DNA of 64,000 bases from Serratia marcescens (GTDB taxonomy: Bacteria > Pseudomonadota > Gammaproteobacteria > Enterobacterales > Enterobacteriaceae), in assembly GCA_015548865.1 (NCBI GenBank), contig JADMXW010000018.1, positions 62,001-126,000 of the forward strand, read 5' to 3'. Under the pieces are notes generated by a model. The model was not told where the DNA came from. It was given only the letters and a program-made list of their open reading frames with translations, and searched no databases. Numbering within the stretch: the first letter of the stretch is position 1; each line of letters starts with the position of its first letter. Made by a program: the position numbers and the translations under genes. Below, in pieces: positions 33,090-42,900 of this stretch.

Positions 33090-34880
33090 TTATACTTTGA
33101 AGTGCCCCACCGTGGAGTGCAGCTCTTCCGTTTGTGCAAGCAGAGCTTCAGTGGCGGCCGTGGATTCCTGCACCAACGCTGCATTTTGTTGCACCATGGA
33201 ATCCAACTGTGCCATCGCCTTGTTAATCTCCTGAATACCGCGCATCTGTTCATCTGCCGCGTGGGTAATCTCCGACATTACCGTGGTTACGGTGGAAACA
33301 CCGCCGACAATCTCTTGCATAGTGCTGCTCGCCTGGCGCACTTGCGTGGAACCAGAAGTTACGCTGACCACAGTCGCTTCAATCAACGTCTTAATCTCTT
33401 TTGCCGCCTGCGCACTACGCTGTGCCAGAGCGCGAACCTCAGAAGCAACAACGGCAAAACCACGCCCTTGCTCGCCTGCTCTTGCTGCTTCCACCGCCGC
33501 ATTCAGAGCCAGAATATTCGTTTGGAAGGCGATGCCGTCAATAACGCCGATAATATCGCCAATCTTACCGGAAGCCGCGACAATATCTTCCATCGTAACA
33601 ATAACATCAGAAACCACTTTACCACCGGTGCTGGCATCGGCAGACAGGATACGCGCCTGATTATTCACATGTTGTGCAGAACTGGCCGACTCCGTGACAG
33701 CCGCCGAGATTTGCTCCAGCGAGGCTGCGGTTTGTTGAATACTTGCTGCCGCTGACTCAGTACGCACAGAAAGGTCGTTGTTGCCCAACGAGATTTCGTC
33801 CACAGCCACTTTCACTGAGGCGCTGATATCCCGAATCTGAATCATCACCATGCTGAGTTTGTCGATAAAGACGTTGAACGAACGGGCGATTTGCGCCACC
33901 TCGTCATGACCTTCGTCTGGCAAACGCTGGCTTAAATCATTAGTACCGTTGCTGATGTCATCCATCGCATCGCGTACTTGCAGCAGACGCTTAAGGGTTT
34001 TTGTGATAATAACACCCACGATCAGCGAGCCAAGCAGTGAAATAATCACCAGCGTTATCACTGACGTCGTCAGCAGCGAACGCATGCCTGCTTTAGCCTC
34101 TGCTCTGTCGAGCGCAACCAGAATATACCAGTCAGTCCCCGCAATAGGGGACGCTCGTACCATACGCTCTGCACCATTCATCTCCACGGTCACAGGATGC
34201 TGTGCTGTCAGTAATTCGCTAAGCACAATGCCCGGAGCAATATCTGCGATATTTTTCAACGTCAGATTTTCATCCGGGTGCGCAATAATCACACCGGATT
34301 TATCAATCAGTACGCCAAAGCTTGCCGGAGTGGGATTAATAGAACGCACGTTGGCGATAACATTTTCCATCGTTACATCACTGCCCAATACGCCTTTAAC
34401 GCTGGAACCAGAAACGACAGGAGAAACAAACGACACCACCAGCTTATTCGTCACCATATCAATATAAGGGGTCGTAGCCACAGGCTTACCCATCTGCACG
34501 GCCTGTTTATACCAAGGGCGTATTGTCGGGTTGTAATCAGGGGGAATACCGCCTGGATCGGCAAACTTCGCCGTGCCATCAGCATATCCCATATACACGT
34601 TCAAAAATTTCCCTGCCGATACCATCTGTTTAAACAGAGGAATCGGATCCTCATGGGTCAATACCCAGTCGTTCATAGAGGAGATCATCTGAATTTTTGA
34701 CGCTACCCAGTCACTGATTGCCATGCTGTGACTCGTGGTCACCGAATCCAGCGTGTCTTCGATAGAAGACTCATTAGCATTATTGGCAATGGTGTAATTC
34801 AGGTAGGTATTCACAGCAAGGGAAAAAACTACAATAGATGCGCATACCGCCAATATGCGCGCTCGCGTTGTTTTCAGCAT
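33090..34880 (-). CDS. Methyl-accepting chemotaxis protein with an amino-acid-type dCache sensor
   Basis: A transmembrane chemoreceptor of 596 residues: TM1 (about 7-29), periplasmic dCache_1 sensor (about 35-268), TM2 (about 270-293), HAMP (about 294-346) and the cytoplasmic signalling hairpin with the canonical tip [20 protein letters not shown]. The sensor has Tyr116, Arg121, Trp123, Tyr124, Tyr139 and Asp168 ([27 protein letters not shown]). These match the spacing of the amino-acid-binding motif of dCache receptors such as PctA, so an amino acid ligand is likely. There is no C-terminal NWETF pentapeptide (it ends HFKV), so CheR/CheB are not tethered. A FliA promoter lies upstream. Confidence 0.92.
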   Translation of the reverse strand: MLKTTRARILAVCASIVVFSLAVNTYLNYTIANNANESSIEDTLDSVTTSHSMAISDWVASKIQMISSMNDWVLTHEDPIPLFKQMVSAGKFLNVYMGYADGTAKFADPGGIPPDYNPTIRPWYKQAVQMGKPVATTPYIDMVTNKLVVSFVSPVVSGSSVKGVLGSDVTMENVIANVRSINPTPASFGVLIDKSGVIIAHPDENLTLKNIADIAPGIVLSELLTAQHPVTVEMNGAERMVRASPIAGTDWYILVALDRAEAKAGMRSLLTTSVITLVIISLLGSLIVGVIITKTLKRLLQVRDAMDDISNGTNDLSQRLPDEGHDEVAQIARSFNVFIDKLSMVMIQIRDISASVKVAVDEISLGNNDLSVRTESAAASIQQTAASLEQISAAVTESASSAQHVNNQARILSADASTGGKVVSDVIVTMEDIVAASGKIGDIIGVIDGIAFQTNILALNAAVEAARAGEQGRGFAVVASEVRALAQRSAQAAKEIKTLIEATVVSVTSGSTQVRQASSTMQEIVGGVSTVTTVMSEITHAADEQMRGIQEINKAMAQLDSMVQQNAALVQESTAATEALLAQTEELHSTVGHFKV

Positions 34881-34914
34881 AAATGACTCTTAGTAGAAGA
34901 TAGCTATATATTCT

Positions 34915-34941
34915 ATAACGACAGAATAAAATCAAACTTGA
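34915..34941 (-). promoter_or_regulatory. Sigma-28 (FliA) promoter of the chemoreceptor gene
   Basis: Read leftward, TCAAGTTT, 11 nt, GTCGTTAT fits the FliA consensus TAAAGTTT-N11-GCCGATAA: 7/8 in the -35 element, exact spacing, 5/8 in the -10. It ends about 35 nt before the ATG. This places the receptor in the late flagellar class. Confidence 0.65.
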
Positions 34942-35368
34942 GCACGAATTGTGACGTCAAAGAAGATGCATAACAGGAAAATAGAACTTAGTGTGATATT
35001 TTTCACTAAATTAAGCGTTAGCTTCACGGTTCATTACCAGATTGGCATAAAAAATCAGTTTATTTTATCAAATAAAATGATATCACTGGGATAGTGTGCT
35101 TATTAACAAACATAAGAAAAAAATATGAAAAATACGTAAGTTATTCGCGGTTCAACCGCTGAATAGGCGGCCCGAGCGATACCGTAATTATTTCTTGTTG
35201 TGACAATCGACCAGCACAATAAAGAAATTACTGACGGAAAAGTAACCGAATAAAAACCTGGCTAACAGAGATTTCACACAATAAAGATGCTTTATTCTCT
35301 TCCTATTTTTCCTGGTGGGTATGTTGGGTGAGAATGATATGTTTGCCCCCGCATGCAGGGGCAAAAGA
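34942..35368. other. AT-rich spacer between the chemoreceptor gene and ppnP
   Basis: No gene is seen in these 427 bases. They are AT-rich with several poly-A/T stretches. An inverted repeat (TTTGCCCC / GGGGCAAA) lies at 35342-35365, just beyond the ppnP stop. Its T's come first on both strands and no T-tract follows, so terminator function is doubtful. Confidence 0.5.
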
Positions 35369-35653
35369 TCAGAGGTATTTGCAGAGATAAGAGGTCGGCT
35401 CAGCCACTTGTAGTTGGAATTCACTGTTGCCAGGAACAGAGAATACAGCTCCGGGTCCAAAAACCTGCCATTCGTCACTACCCGGCAGCTTTACCGTGAG
35501 CACACCGCTGACAACGGTCATCTCTTCCGGTTGCCCCGTACCAAAGGTGTACTCTCCCGCTTCCATCACGCCCACACTGGCACGGCCAATGGAGTCACTG
35601 TCAAAACCGATAGACTTCACTTTTCCAGAAAAATACTCATTAACATTCAACAT
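35369..35653 (-). CDS. ppnP: Pyrimidine/purine nucleoside phosphorylase PpnP
   Basis: A small cupin-fold nucleoside phosphorylase (formerly YaiE) that splits several nucleosides with phosphate. The 94 residues begin [17 protein letters not shown] and contain [27 protein letters not shown] and [10 protein letters not shown], identical in layout to the E. coli protein. The ATG at 35653 is the family start. It lies 55 nt downstream of aroL. Confidence 0.96.
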   Translation of the reverse strand: MLNVNEYFSGKVKSIGFDSDSIGRASVGVMEAGEYTFGTGQPEEMTVVSGVLTVKLPGSDEWQVFGPGAVFSVPGNSEFQLQVAEPTSYLCKYL

Positions 35654-35708
35654 AGTACAGCACCTGTGATCAGAAACGAGAAGAAATGAATAACAAACGA
35701 AAAGCCGC

Positions 35709-36233
35709 TTATGAGGCGGCTGAAACACGTAATATTTGCAGGATCTCTGCCACAATAGCATCCGGAGCAGCAGAAGCGGTGACGACATGATGTGCAACAT
35801 CGCGATACAACGTTTCCCGCGCAGCGAGCACATCCGCCATTTCATCGACAATCGGACGTCCGGTCAAGGTGGGGCGTTGGTGTGACTCAGGGCAGGCTTC
35901 CAGACGCTCACCCAACAACGAGGCTGAGGCGAACAAATAAACAACAATCCCCTGCGCACGCATAAATTGGCGGTTTTGCGGCGAAAGTACCATACCGCCG
36001 CCGGTGGCAATGACACAGCGCGACTGCGTTACCTGTTGCAGGGCGACGCTTTCACGCTGACGAAAACCATGCCACCCTTCATTCGCAACCACGTCCGCCA
36101 CGCTCATTTTGCTGGTTTGCTGCATAAACAGATCGGTGTCGGCAAACTGATAACCCAACGCACTCGCCAGCGCATTGCCAACGGTGGTTTTACCGCATCC
36201 TCTGGCCCCAACCATAAAAATGGGCTGTGACAT
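35709..36233 (-). CDS. aroL: Shikimate kinase 2
   Basis: AroL phosphorylates shikimate in aromatic amino acid synthesis. The 174-residue protein has Walker A in [11 protein letters not shown], the shikimate-binding ADTDLF and GFRQRES, GGGMVLS, and the lid RPTLTGRP. The start at 36233 (MSQPIFMVG) matches E. coli; seven upstream in-frame codons are unlikely. No clear TyrR or TrpR box was found upstream, unlike E. coli aroL. The E. coli neighbours yaiA and aroM are absent between it and ppnP. Confidence 0.96.
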   Translation of the reverse strand: MSQPIFMVGARGCGKTTVGNALASALGYQFADTDLFMQQTSKMSVADVVANEGWHGFRQRESVALQQVTQSRCVIATGGGMVLSPQNRQFMRAQGIVVYLFASASLLGERLEACPESHQRPTLTGRPIVDEMADVLAARETLYRDVAHHVVTASAAPDAIVAEILQILRVSAAS

Positions 36234-36446
36234 GTAATGACCTACCCTTCTCACTTTCCCGGTGACTTCCGGTACGCATTAATCGATATCAGCGGGCATC
36301 ATACCGATAAAGCATGACAACAAGAAAGCCTCTATGCGCGAATCCGCATATCTATCCTGATTTACGTCATATCACCGCCACGTTGTTTGCTATTTATCAC
36401 CAAATGCACGATTTCATGAAATAAATGAAGAGGGAAGAAGCAGGAA

Positions 36447-36474
36447 AGGCTACCGCACTGAGTGGCGGCAGCCT
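36447..36474 (-). terminator. Probable terminator after the asparaginase gene
   Basis: In the leftward transcript AGGCTGCCGC-loop-GCGGTAGCCT, a stem of about 10 bp with one mismatch, is followed by TTCCTGCTTCTTCCC. It lies about 55 nt beyond the asparaginase stop. The tail is pyrimidine-rich rather than pure T. Confidence 0.55.
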
Positions 36475-36529
36475 GCTATACGCTATTCACGCGTGGTGGG
36501 GGATATTTTATCCGCCTACTACTCGGGCA

Positions 36530-37579
36530 CTAATAGGTATGGAAATACGACTGAATAACATCGGTATTCTGGGTTTTGCTCAGCGCCAACATCAGTAAAA
36601 TACGCGCCTTAGCCGGATTGAGTGAATCAGAAACCAGACCAGGTTGACTGGCATCAGGTGGAACAACACCACTCCCGGTACGCGTAGAACGCACCACAAC
36701 GATCCCTTTATTGAGTGCTTTACGAATGCCCGCATCACTACGCTTGGATACGCTGCCCGCCCCCATACCAGCATAGACGATACCTTTTACGCCATGAGCA
36801 ATGGCTGCGTCATACATGTACTCGGGATCATCCTGATAACCATAAATGATATCGACGCGCGGCAATGTTTTCACCCCGGCAATATCGAACACCGAACGGG
36901 TTGTGTGGATTTTATCCAAACGATTGTTGAAATAAACGCGATCGCCAATGATCACACCCAGATACCCCTCCTCAGGCGCTTTGAACGTATCCAGCGTCGA
37001 TGCATTAGTTTTACTGATAAAACGCGCGGAACCGATGCGATCGTTCAACACCACCATAACCCCGCGACCACGCGCATTTTTATCCGCTGCGACTTTGACC
37101 GCGCCGTACAAATTCATGGGACCATCAGCGCTGATGGCAGTAGCAGGGCGCATCGCCGCGGCGAACACCACCGGCTTATCGCTTTTCACCGTCAGTTGCA
37201 GAAAATAGGGGGATTCATCCAGTGTGTCCGTACCGTGAGTAATGACAACACCATCCACATCATCGCGCGCCAACAGCGTATTGACACGGTTACTCAACGT
37301 CAGCAAGACATCACTGGTCATATTCTCACTGCCAATATTTGCCACCTGCTCACCGCTAATCGTCGCTAATGCCTTTAACTCCGGCACAGCGTTAATCAGG
37401 GTATCAACCCCCAATGCACCCGCCTTATACCCTGTTGTTTGCGTATTCGCCGCAGCGGAGCCAGCAATGGTGCCGCCCGTCGCCAGGATCACGATATGGG
37501 GTAACTTTTCCGCCGCACCCGCTAATGCAGAAAAACACACCACTATCACTACCAAAAGCGATCTCATTATCCTTTTCAT
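36530..37579 (-). CDS. ansB: Periplasmic L-asparaginase (type II), Erwinia-type
   Basis: It hydrolyses L-asparagine, and probably glutamine more slowly, in the periplasm. The 349-residue precursor has a signal peptide ([18 protein letters not shown], cut before AEKLP). The mature part follows the Dickeya (Erwinia) chrysanthemi enzyme closely. Catalytic elements are intact: ATGGTIAGS (Thr), [20 protein letters not shown] (Tyr), GSENMT (Ser-Glu), [10 protein letters not shown] (Thr-Asp) and [11 protein letters not shown] (Lys). I chose the ATG at 37579 with GGAT upstream; an ATG four codons later would also leave a full signal peptide. The C-terminus IQSYFHTY is typical. Confidence 0.95.
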   Translation of the reverse strand: MKRIMRSLLVVIVVCFSALAGAAEKLPHIVILATGGTIAGSAAANTQTTGYKAGALGVDTLINAVPELKALATISGEQVANIGSENMTSDVLLTLSNRVNTLLARDDVDGVVITHGTDTLDESPYFLQLTVKSDKPVVFAAAMRPATAISADGPMNLYGAVKVAADKNARGRGVMVVLNDRIGSARFISKTNASTLDTFKAPEEGYLGVIIGDRVYFNNRLDKIHTTRSVFDIAGVKTLPRVDIIYGYQDDPEYMYDAAIAHGVKGIVYAGMGAGSVSKRSDAGIRKALNKGIVVVRSTRTGSGVVPPDASQPGLVSDSLNPAKARILLMLALSKTQNTDVIQSYFHTY

Positions 37580-38050
37580 CACGGTTATCCAAATTTTCAA
37601 TACATGAACGATAAAATGCCACTTACTGCCTGCCACAGCAGCATTTCCCTATAGTTTGCATGCGTTTATCGCGTATAAACGTTGCTTTACCTAGCATTCT
37701 CCTCTCAGTTATTCCGCGAAAAAGCATCATGCCCGAGCAACGAAAAAGGTATCGTTTGCGGGATCGCAAAACTGCAATAACTCAATGAAAAAAATGCAAA
37801 AGAAAGTAAATCAGACCGATGACAAAGTCCGTGATTAGGCGAAGTACGTCGATGGGGTCGTAGCGGCGCAAGCGCTGGCCCGTAGGGTGGGGCGCCCCTC
37901 GTCGTGATTCGCCGGCAAACACGGACATGCCGAAAAGGGTTTGCCAGCAATATCTAAATGGACGGGCATACACATTCCATAGCAGCCAAATGAAGCGGTG
38001 TCTGCTGCCTGCCGGAATGCGCAGTTGATATCAAGGGGGAGTGAGACGTT
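37580..38050. other. Spacer with a GC-rich island, possible gene remnant
   Basis: The 471 bases upstream of ansB hold its promoter and then, at about 37805-37970, a GC-rich block flanked by AT-rich sequence. Read leftward it gives an open frame of 63 codons (GAPHPTGQRLRRYDPIDVL, then a hydrophobic tail) without a convincing ribosome site. I do not recognise a family. It could be a relic or a dispersed element. Confidence 0.35.
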
Positions 38051-39172
38051 TTACTCTGACATCACCCATATTTCATGAGCGAGATTGACCACGTGGCGCA
38101 GCTTGTTCCATTGCTGCTCTTCCGTAATCCATTGCGCGCTTTCAACTGAAGCAAAGCCACACATCGGGCTTAGCGCCAATTGATTCAGAGGTAAGTAGAG
38201 TGATGCATCATTAACACGGCGCTTAATGCTGCGCGCGTCCTCCAGTTCTCCGGTTTCAGAGGTGATGACGCCAAGTACCACAGTTTGTTTGCCAATAGCA
38301 CGCAGCGTCTCCAGACCACTGAAATGCGCATCAACATACTCAAGAAAAAGACTGTTCACGTTCAAACGACCGAGCGCTTTGGCGATAACATCAGCAAAGG
38401 GATTACGGTGCAGGGCTTTGGTGTCAAGATCGCCACTGCATACATGCAGGCTGATGTACATGTCTTCCGGTTTATCCTGCGTGATACGATTAAGCAGTGA
38501 AACGCAGTGCTCAATAAGCTGATAGGGATCGGTGCCCTCGTCTTGCTCGGCACGGATTGCGGTGACATCGCCAAACAGGCTCCAGAATGTGTCGTCCAAC
38601 TGCAAATAGCGGCATCCCTGAGCATAAAAAGCATGTAGCGCCTGAACGTATACCTGCGCCAAATCATCGCAGTAGGCATCAAGCTTCGAGTAAACGCCGT
38701 TTCGGCGTAAAGAGCGATACATCAGCATACAAGGGCTTGGCAGCGTCTGTTTGGCGACAGCCTGAGGATCGTTGCCTACGGCCTGATGCAGAAAACGGTA
38801 ATGCGCCAGAAAGGGATGATCGAGGTTAAAAGAGAGGGAGCCCACCACCTGAAGATCACAAGCCACCATTTCCTGGCGCGTTATGCAATAATCCTGCTCC
38901 TTATTTGGCCCAGAGATACCGTGCAAATAGGAAAAAAAATCGTAATGGCCGCCGGTACGGCGCAACATGCCATCGGTTATGACATGAATACCACAGGCCT
39001 TTTGCTGCTCCACGATCCGTCTAACTTCGTTATCTTCCATCGTTGTCAGTTGCTGACGCGTTAACTTGCCCGCCACGAACGCAGAGCGCGCATGCTTCAA
39101 ACAGGCAGGACGAAGAAGGCTACCAACATGATCTGCATGAAACGGCGGGTATTTTTGTATCGTACGACGCAT
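38051..39172 (-). CDS. MetE C-terminal-domain-like protein (YxjG/YxjH family), second copy
   Basis: A 373-residue paralogue of the protein at 19249-20361, clearly diverged but with the same plan: FHADHVGSLLRP start, VITDGMLRRTGGHYDFF, CRYLQLDDTFWSLF, and zinc ligands in SLHVCSGD, LFLEYVD and LSPMCGFAS. It therefore should be an active thiol methyltransferase-like enzyme. The conserved GEFRRAWW of the first copy is replaced by GMLRRTGG, so substrate contacts differ. No MetJ-box pair was found upstream. It has a long spacer on both sides and is probably transcribed alone. Confidence 0.82.
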   Translation of the reverse strand: MRRTIQKYPPFHADHVGSLLRPACLKHARSAFVAGKLTRQQLTTMEDNEVRRIVEQQKACGIHVITDGMLRRTGGHYDFFSYLHGISGPNKEQDYCITRQEMVACDLQVVGSLSFNLDHPFLAHYRFLHQAVGNDPQAVAKQTLPSPCMLMYRSLRRNGVYSKLDAYCDDLAQVYVQALHAFYAQGCRYLQLDDTFWSLFGDVTAIRAEQDEGTDPYQLIEHCVSLLNRITQDKPEDMYISLHVCSGDLDTKALHRNPFADVIAKALGRLNVNSLFLEYVDAHFSGLETLRAIGKQTVVLGVITSETGELEDARSIKRRVNDASLYLPLNQLALSPMCGFASVESAQWITEEQQWNKLRHVVNLAHEIWVMSE

Positions 39173-39926
39173 GATAACGGATCCTGTTATTCAAATAACG
39201 TTTCTTCCAAACGTGTGTTACTGCGACCTTAGGTTGTACAAATATAGCCGCACACAAACGGCATCATTCCTACCATGCCCCCCACGGAGCAGCAAATGCA
39301 AAATTCACTTTCCATGCAAAAAAAATGCATATTGCATCAAATTTCAGCAAGGGATGACGTCAAACCAAGATTCAAGACTAAACAGGATGGTCACTACAGA
39401 TAATCACAATGCTAGACAATTTTCATCAACACACCAAATGAGAAACAAAAAACCAACACAGACCAAGTATTAACATTCGTTATCTATACACGGCATTAAC
39501 ATCATCAAAAGTGCCATGTATCAACAAGGTGGCTTCTTCCTTCCTAAGCTAACAGAGTGAAATCATTAAAAAAATCACATTAAAAATAGAAAATCCTCGC
39601 CAACGTTGTTTAACAAAATGTTCAGAAATAACTTACATTTCGATGTCGAATTATTTCTAACCGTGTGGATTTTTACAAAAAGCACACCTATACCTATATG
39701 CATAAAACCCACAGCAATGAATAACAAAAAACAATCAAAAATAAGAAACGAGCTTTTTTCTCACGAGACATCTCCTGACTCGTGCACGCCGTTGGCGTGA
39801 TTTTGTTTCACCCTTTCTCAACCAGGTAACGCTTTAGTGCTCCCCCCTTTCCTGGAGCCCCGCACTGAATAGGCCATATGCATGTGTCTGTTCAAACAAC
39901 AGTGACGAGCGAGAAAAAGGTGAATC
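39173..39926. other. Long AT-rich regulatory region upstream of the giant adhesin
   Basis: 754 bases separate the divergent MetE-like gene from the adhesin. From about 39300 to 39780 the sequence is strongly AT-rich, as expected for an H-NS-silenced promoter region. A 64-codon reading frame (39606-39800) has no visible ribosome site and ends inside a hairpin at 39785. The adhesin start has a good AAGGTG site 6 nt upstream. Promoter elements could not be assigned with confidence. Confidence 0.5.
39785..39808 (+). terminator. Attenuator-like hairpin in the adhesin leader
   Basis: CACGCC-GTT-GGCGTG followed by ATTTTGTTT resembles a short intrinsic terminator 120 nt before the adhesin start. The stem is only 6 bp, so it would be weak. 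It may be a premature stop point that regulation relieves. Confidence 0.35.
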
Positions 39927-42900
39927 ATGTCAGAGAGCAACGTTGTCCAAGGGTATATCAGTATCATCGATCGTCGCGGCAGTGGAAATGTAGCTCAGTA
40001 CGTTTCACCTAACGCAACAGATATCTTACTGCAGCGCAGCAGCACAGTTAAAATTTCCGGTTCCCCAGACAGCGTGGCTCGTTACGAACGCCAAGGCGAC
40101 GATCTTATCTTGCACATGCGGGATGGTACAGTAGTGCGCTACCAGCGTTTCTTCTTGCTTGATGCAGAGGGTTACCACAGCGAATTGGTATTTGATGACG
40201 GAACGCGCCTGACACATGTCAATTTCGCCACCAATCCCGAGGATGCGGCAGCGTTGAGTGCGGGGGAGGCAGCGGCCCTTATTCCCCAGTACGAGTATCT
40301 GCCCAATATTACCCCGTTACTGTTGCACAATGCCTCGCAAAGTGGGCTATCGGCCGCAGCCATCGGTAGTATTCTTGGTGCCCTGGCGCTAGGAGGTGGC
40401 GTGATTGCTGCTACAGCATCCAACAGCAATGATGACAACAGGCCGTCTACACCGCCCTCAACACTCGCTTCGCTTACGGTAAATCCCCTGGCAAATGACA
40501 ATATCCTTAATCGCGAGGAATTCGGTCAATCACAGGTACTCAGTGGTAGCACCCAGGATGTAACACCAGGATCGGTGGTAACCATCACATTTAACGGCCT
40601 GACCTATACCACGCAGGTCGCACAAGATGGCACCTGGCAAATCACCTTGCCACCTAGCGTATTTGCCGGTCTGGAAGATGGAACTTATCCCCTTCTGGTG
40701 AGCGTCACAGATACTCAGGGTAAAGCACATCAACAAACGGTAGAGCTCGGAATAGACACGCTGCCCCCGTTCCTGACAGAAAATATGCTCACGGGGGATA
40801 ACATCCTCACCGCAGCCGAACAAGCACAGCCACAAACGTTAAGTGGCCGTGGTGAAGTTGGGCTGACCATTACCGTGACGCTCAACGGCAAGACCTATAC
40901 CACTACCGTCGATAACGACGGTAAATGGCAGTTGCCGCTTTCCAGCACCGATCTGCAAGCACTCAGCGAAGGCGCTCATACCCTGACCATCGTAACCGTG
41001 GACAAAGCCGGTAATACTACCAGCATCACACGCGAACTGATTGTGGATACCACACCGCCCCCCTTGACGGTTCAACCACTTACCGGCGATGATTTGCTTA
41101 CTGCCGACGAGGTAAAGAGCACGCAGACCTTGTCAGGCACCACCTCACCCAGCGAGGCTGGACAGACCGTTACCGTAACCTTGAACGACAAAACGTACAC
41201 TGGAACCGTCAATAGCGATGGCTCCTGGCAAATCTCGTTACCCAGCGCAGATTTGCAGGCACTTACCAACGGCACCTACGCGTTGGTGGCCTCGATTACC
41301 GATAAGGCAGGCAATACCACCACGCTGCCGGCACACTCCATCACGGTAGACAGCGTGGCAGAAGCCATTAACATCAACACGCTTTCTGGTGACGATCGCC
41401 TGAATGCCGTTGAGGCTACACAACCCTTAGTGCTCTCGGGCACGACGGCAAATGTAGCGGCGAACCAAACGGTGACCATCGCCTTTAACGGGCATGTTTA
41501 CACCACGACCACCAACAGTAACGGCAGTTGGAGTGTCAGCGTCCCCAGCAGCGATTTGGTATTTAGTCACGACGGCAGCTATAACGTCAGCGCCAGCGTG
41601 ACTGGGCTGAGCGGCACCACCATTACCGCAACACATGCACTCACGGTTGTCGTCAATACGCTGCCTGTGGCAACACTGGAACCTCCCTTTGGCGACGATG
41701 TACTCAACGGCACAGAAGCCGGTCAGGATCAAACGCTGAAAGGCACCACTGGCGTCAGCGGCCCAGGGCAGAGCGTCACCGTCAGCATCGGCGGTCATGC
41801 CTACACGGGCACCGTTGATAACAACGGCAATTGGCAAGTGACGCTCCCCAGCAGCGTATTGCAAACGCTGCCTTCTGGCAGCAACAGCACTGTAACGGTT
41901 GAAGTGGGCGATGCCGCAGGCAATAAAAACGTTCTGAGCAAACCGGTGCTGGTAGACACCACTGCGCCCACACTGACCCTTTCCCCCGTAGGGCAGGATG
42001 ACATACTTAACAACAGCGAGCTTGTCGTCAATCAAATCATCAACGGCACCGCCTCTCAAAGCGAAGAAGGGCGTACCGTTACCGTGACCTTGAATGGGAA
42101 AACCTATTTCGCAGTCATTGATGCCAGCGGCAATTGGCAAATCACGTTGCCGTCAGCCGATCTGGGTAATCTGGCAAATGGTCTCCACACGCTCGTTGCA
42201 ACCTTGAGCGATGCTGCGGGAAATACCCGAACCCTCCCCCATACATTTACCGTCGATAACGGTGCGGCTTCCCTGCCGACGATAGCCATTAACACGTTCG
42301 CGGGTGATGACATCGTTAACGGGGCGGAAATCAAAGTCAGTCATCAACTCAGTGGCACCACAACACATGTTGAAGCTGGCCGCACCGTAACACTGACATT
42401 GAATGGGAAAACCTATTTCGCCGTTGTGGAAAGTGGTGGCACCTGGCACGTCACCCTTCCGAGCACGGATATGGCATTATTGCCTTCAGGCTCTTCTACC
42501 ATCACTGCAAGCGTCAACAACCAATCCGGCTATAGCACCAGTACCAATAAAGAGATTGAGGTTGATACCACCGGTAATGCTATCGCCATTAACATCATCG
42601 CCAGCGATAATCTGATCAATCAAGCAGAAGCGGCTCAGCCCATGGCCGTCAGCGGCAACACCGCCAATGTGCCTGCGGGACAAACCGTAACCGTAACGCT
42701 GAACGGCAAGCAATACGCCACGCAAGTTCAAGTAGATGGCTCCTGGACGCTGCAGATCCCAAGTGTGGATCTTCAGGCACTCAGTGACGGCAATACCACC
42801 ATTACAGCGACGGTCAGCGACCCTCAGGGCCAAACCGCCAGCGATCAACACGATGTTGGTGTATATATTCACTCACTGCCCGCACCAACCATCGACATCC

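Noticed and set aside
35342-35365. Terminator downstream of ppnP
   Set aside because: Good stem but reversed A/T polarity and no T-tract.
36234-36446. TyrR or TrpR operator upstream of aroL
   Set aside because: No TGTAAA-N6-TTTACA or CTAGTTAACTAG-like palindrome was visible.
39345-39370. MetJ box upstream of the second MetE-like gene (GATGACGTCAAA)
   Set aside because: Only one imperfect 8-mer without a tandem partner; MetJ needs at least two adjacent boxes.
39927-40300. LapG-type dialanine cleavage site in the adhesin N-terminus
   Set aside because: The only similar text (LSAGEAAAL, residues about 110-118) lacks the TAAG/PAAG pattern, and no lapG gene is present.
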